A DNA stretch of 8,794 nucleotides from assembly GCA_027858795.1 (NCBI GenBank), contig JAQICF010000230.1, positions 1 to 8,794 of the forward strand. Reading direction: 5' to 3'. The translations under genes were made by a program, and so were the position numbers. This DNA is from Candidatus Delongbacteria bacterium (GTDB lineage: Bacteria > Delongbacteria > UBA4055). Below, one piece after another: positions 6,692-8,794 of this stretch (position 1 is the stretch's first letter; each line of letters begins with the position of its first letter). Below the pieces are notes generated by a model that saw only the letters and a program-made list of their open reading frames with translations, did no database searches and was not told the DNA's origin.

Positions 6692-6824
6692 CTAAGGGAG
6701 ACGAACGACTCGGAAACCGTCGGAGTAGAGGCTGTTACTCGGGTCGATGTTGATCCGATAGGCAACACGACAGCCCTTAGCGCTGTTCGTCCCAGCCACC
6801 ACCGCGAAGAACGCGGATAGAGCC
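6692..6824 (-). repeat. DGR variable repeat VR2, with one-base insertion
   Basis: This aligns to TR at 133 versus 132 bp. There are 17 substitutions, all at TR coding-strand adenines (7 to G, 8 to T, 2 to C), plus one extra base best placed at 6788. Without that base the frame would read GGWDNSAKGCRVAYRINIDP and then [19 protein letters not shown]. With it, translation ends at 6777. Confidence 0.96.
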
Positions 6825-8387
6825 CGAATTTGCACCCTTAGGATTACTCTCTGAACCACTACCGTAAGAATCATACCAATCCCAACACCACTCCCAAATA
6901 TTTCCACTCATGTCATGAATTTCAAGTTCGTTTGCTTTCTTACCTCCAACAGCATGTGTTTGACAATTATACTTTGTTAAGTTCTTCGCATTCCAATTAT
7001 CATCATCTAACCGCTGATTTCCTGAATTTTCATAATACCAACCAACATCATCTAAATTGTTTCCACCACTATATTCATTCCCACTACTTTGATTTCCTCC
7101 TCTCGCTGCAAATTCCCACTCAGCTTCAGTTGGTAATCTATAGCCATTAGCGTTAAAGTTGCAACTAACAGTATATTTCAAATCATCATATTTACTCTCA
7201 TTATTTGAATCTTTTCTATTTTTGTTAATATCATAACACTTCTCGAAACCTTCAATTTCACTCAATTTATTACAATATTCAACTGCGTCATACCAACTGA
7301 CTGACTCAACAGGATTATTATCACCCTTGAAACTAGAAGGATTTTTGCCTATTATCGCTTTATATTGTGACTGTGTAACTTCTGTTTTACCAATGTAAAA
7401 GTCACTTACTGTTACATTCCTGCCCTGCTGAAAAGTACCACCCTGTACAAAAACCATATTAGCATCAGAACTTCCACCGCCAGTTGTATAATTCCTCCTA
7501 CCTACACCCTTATAACTCGCCAACGCAAGATCTCCATATTTCTCACCATAAATTTTTGTATATGGCTTCTGAACCTTACCCTTAGTGATAGCCCAATCCT
7601 TTACACCATCTTCCACAAACGACGACAACTCAGTAAAAGTAACAATACCATCATTATTACCTGCATAATCTTGGTTATCGGCATCTCCTTGCAATCCTTT
7701 CAAAACATATTTTGTAAAAGCACCATAATCACCTTTATCATCCTCATAACTATATCCACCTGATTTTGTAGCATAAAAAGTTGCCGCAACTTCACTTTTT
7801 AAGAATTTTTCGGACTTGATACCTTTTTTATTAATCCCTCTGTTCTCTTGAAACTCTTCTCTACAAGCATCAACAAGTAATAAAGATTTTTTTACTTTCG
7901 CTTTATTAAATGCTCCTGTTATTTCCTTTATCTTAACACTTGTACCGAATAAATTATCAGGATCGGTATCTGCCATTACCAAATATCCGTTACCTTTTGA
8001 ATCTGTTATTCCATGACCGGAAAAAGAAAAAACAACCAGATCCTCAGGCTCCATCATCTTTTGCAGATATCTTATCTTTGCTCTAAGCTTACTTGCAGAA
8101 GGATATTCTGGGCTTCTTGGATCGTTCTTATCCGATAATACATATACATAATCAAACTGCCCGAAATCCTTAAATACACCTCCAAGTGCAATTGCATCAT
8201 TCTGAGCCTTTTTCAAGTCAAGAATACCATCATAATCGTAATTATTTATCCCGACACAAATCGCCCAACGCTTTCCTTCATTACCAGCTTTGGATTTAAT
8301 CTGAATTCCTTTGGATGCTTGGCTATATACAATACTCGCAAGTAACAATAATGTGACTAAAATAATTTTCCATTTGATGAGCTTCAT
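6777..8387 (-). CDS. Exported caspase-like/FGE DGR target protein (VR2), frameshifted
   Basis: 536 residues are read; the undisturbed frame would give 564, ending at 6692. A signal peptide covers about 1-24 (LVTLLLLASIVYSQA). A caspase-fold domain spans about 38-290, with His125 in FSFSGHG and Cys175 in LVDACREE, and an NNDGIVTFTEL loop at about 244-254. The FGE-sulfatase/C-type-lectin domain starts at about 310 (MVFVQGGTFQQG, FYIGKTEVTQSQYKAIIG, GYRLPTEAEWEFAARGG, HDMSGNIWEWCWDW). It lacks the long coiled-coil linker of the VR1 protein and has an insert at about 381-412. An extra base in VR2 gives RVLRGGGWDEQR-stop and removes the last 35 or so residues of the lectin fold. AGGAAG lies 6 nt before the start. 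It is the first gene of the block. Confidence 0.9.
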   Translation of the reverse strand: MKLIKWKIILVTLLLLASIVYSQASKGIQIKSKAGNEGKRWAICVGINNYDYDGILDLKKAQNDAIALGGVFKDFGQFDYVYVLSDKNDPRSPEYPSASKLRAKIRYLQKMMEPEDLVVFSFSGHGITDSKGNGYLVMADTDPDNLFGTSVKIKEITGAFNKAKVKKSLLLVDACREEFQENRGINKKGIKSEKFLKSEVAATFYATKSGGYSYEDDKGDYGAFTKYVLKGLQGDADNQDYAGNNDGIVTFTELSSFVEDGVKDWAITKGKVQKPYTKIYGEKYGDLALASYKGVGRRNYTTGGGSSDANMVFVQGGTFQQGRNVTVSDFYIGKTEVTQSQYKAIIGKNPSSFKGDNNPVESVSWYDAVEYCNKLSEIEGFEKCYDINKNRKDSNNESKYDDLKYTVSCNFNANGYRLPTEAEWEFAARGGNQSSGNEYSGGNNLDDVGWYYENSGNQRLDDDNWNAKNLTKYNCQTHAVGGKKANELEIHDMSGNIWEWCWDWYDSYGSGSESNPKGANSGSIRVLRGGGWDEQR

Positions 8388-8658
8388 ACTTACTTCCTAC
8401 TATTTATCTATTCTTTGGATTTATCTAATTTAGTGTATTCTACAATAATATTCAACCAAAATAATATGTAATTGTGCAAACGTCGTTTGCACAATTCACT
8501 TCTTTATTCAATTTATAAGTAACTTGCAGAAAAATATTGAATTAATTATATTCAAATGAAGAAATATAATAAAACAAATGCCATTCAGTTTAAATGAGAA
8601 AACAAAGATAAAAAAATAATAATTAATACCCCCCCCCCTTTTTATAACTGAAGGAATC
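8388..8658 (-). promoter_or_regulatory. Upstream region of the DGR gene block
   Basis: This AT-rich, gene-free stretch lies between the first gene and the right terminal repeat. It should hold the promoter for the minus-strand block, but I could not find a convincing -35/-10 pair. It contains the palindrome at 8470-8496 and the C10 tract at 8629-8638. Confidence 0.4.
8470..8496. promoter_or_regulatory. Perfect 27-bp palindrome, candidate operator
   Basis: Two perfect 13-bp arms (AATTGTGCAAACG and its complement) flank a single central T, 83 bp before the start codon of the first gene. Neither side has a T tract, which argues against an intrinsic terminator. The position and symmetry suit a repressor or activator site for the whole DGR block. 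The binding protein is unknown. Confidence 0.5.
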
Positions 8659-8678
8659 GGGAATATACAAAGGATAAC
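8620..8678 (-). repeat. Right terminal inverted repeat with C10 tract
   Basis: This is the inverted partner of 117-170. GGGAATATACAAAGGATAAC (8659-8678) matches the left end at 18 of 20 positions in reverse complement, and a C10 tract (8629-8638) mirrors the left G9 tract. Confidence 0.75.
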
Positions 8679-8753
8679 ATTGGCAAAACATCAATGGTTA
8701 CTTGGAGATTTAACTCGTTATGACACCACTGCTTTTTGCCATAACCGTTGTGG
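8672..8753 (+). repeat. attC-like imperfect palindromic repeat, right copy
   Basis: This is a direct copy of 42-123. It opens with GGATAAC, the exact complement of GTTATCC at the 3' end of the left copy, and ends with GTTGTGG. In integron cassettes the 5' end of the cassette's attC pairs with the first bases of the same cassette, which is what is seen here. The unpaired spacer and single extra base in the 5' arm are kept. The 41 bases after it hold nothing recognisable. Confidence 0.55.
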
Positions 8754-8794
8754 GCAATAGTGATTATCGATAAGAATGGGTTATTGAGCTTAAA

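Noticed and set aside
42..8753. CRISPR array
   Set aside because: Only two distant copies of the flanking repeat exist, and there are no regularly spaced repeats or cas genes.

Overview
This window is an AT-rich (roughly one third GC by eye) bacterial region dominated by a complete diversity-generating retroelement (DGR). All five intact genes and one frameshifted gene lie on the minus strand. Ribosome-binding sites of the AGGA type, signal peptides and small palindromic repeats show a bacterium with an exported protein repertoire. The phylum cannot be fixed from the sequence. Spirochaetes, Cloacimonadota or other FCB-group lineages would fit the exported caspase/FGE proteins and the integron-like repeats, but this is only a guess.

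Layout in the direction of transcription (right to left): (1) 8387-6777, an exported caspase-like protein with a C-terminal FGE-sulfatase/C-type-lectin domain, whose last 132-133 bp are variable repeat VR2 (6692-6824). A single extra base in VR2 shifts the frame and truncates the protein. (2) 6691-6584, a VR-associated flank with a hairpin. (3) 6574-6107, a small HRDC-domain protein, a known DGR accessory type. (4) 6096-5092, the DGR reverse transcriptase (YMDD, GNLTSQ motif). (5) 5050-4919, the 132-bp template repeat (TR), which reads as Asn-rich AAC codons. (6) 4918-4751, a structured spacer that probably belongs to the TR RNA. (7) 4687-2486, a second exported caspase + coiled-coil + FGE protein ending in an intact variable repeat VR1 (2486-2617). 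(8) 2485-2374, the same VR-associated flank and hairpin. (9) 2239-1151, a DUF1016/YhcG-type PD-(D/E)XK nuclease. (10) 1118-261, an exported LPP20-like/DUF4384 protein.

How it works: the RT and its HRDC partner would copy TR RNA into cDNA with errors at adenines, and the cDNA would replace the 3' end of the two caspase-FGE genes. By hand alignment VR1 differs from TR at 24 positions and VR2 at 17. Every one falls on an adenine of the TR coding strand. The only other difference is the one-base insertion in VR2. This is a direct footprint of DGR activity on two targets in trans from one TR.

The whole gene set sits between two near-identical, imperfectly palindromic repeats of about 80 bp (42-123 and 8672-8753) in direct orientation. 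They look like integron attC sites, and the 3' end of the left copy (GTTATCC) is complementary to the 5' end of the right copy (GGATAAC), as expected for one gene cassette. Just inside them lie roughly 50-bp inverted repeats carrying G9/C10 tracts. If this reading holds, the window is an about 8.6-kb mobile unit carrying an entire two-target DGR. That is the most unusual aspect of the window. No integrase or transposase is visible in the window.
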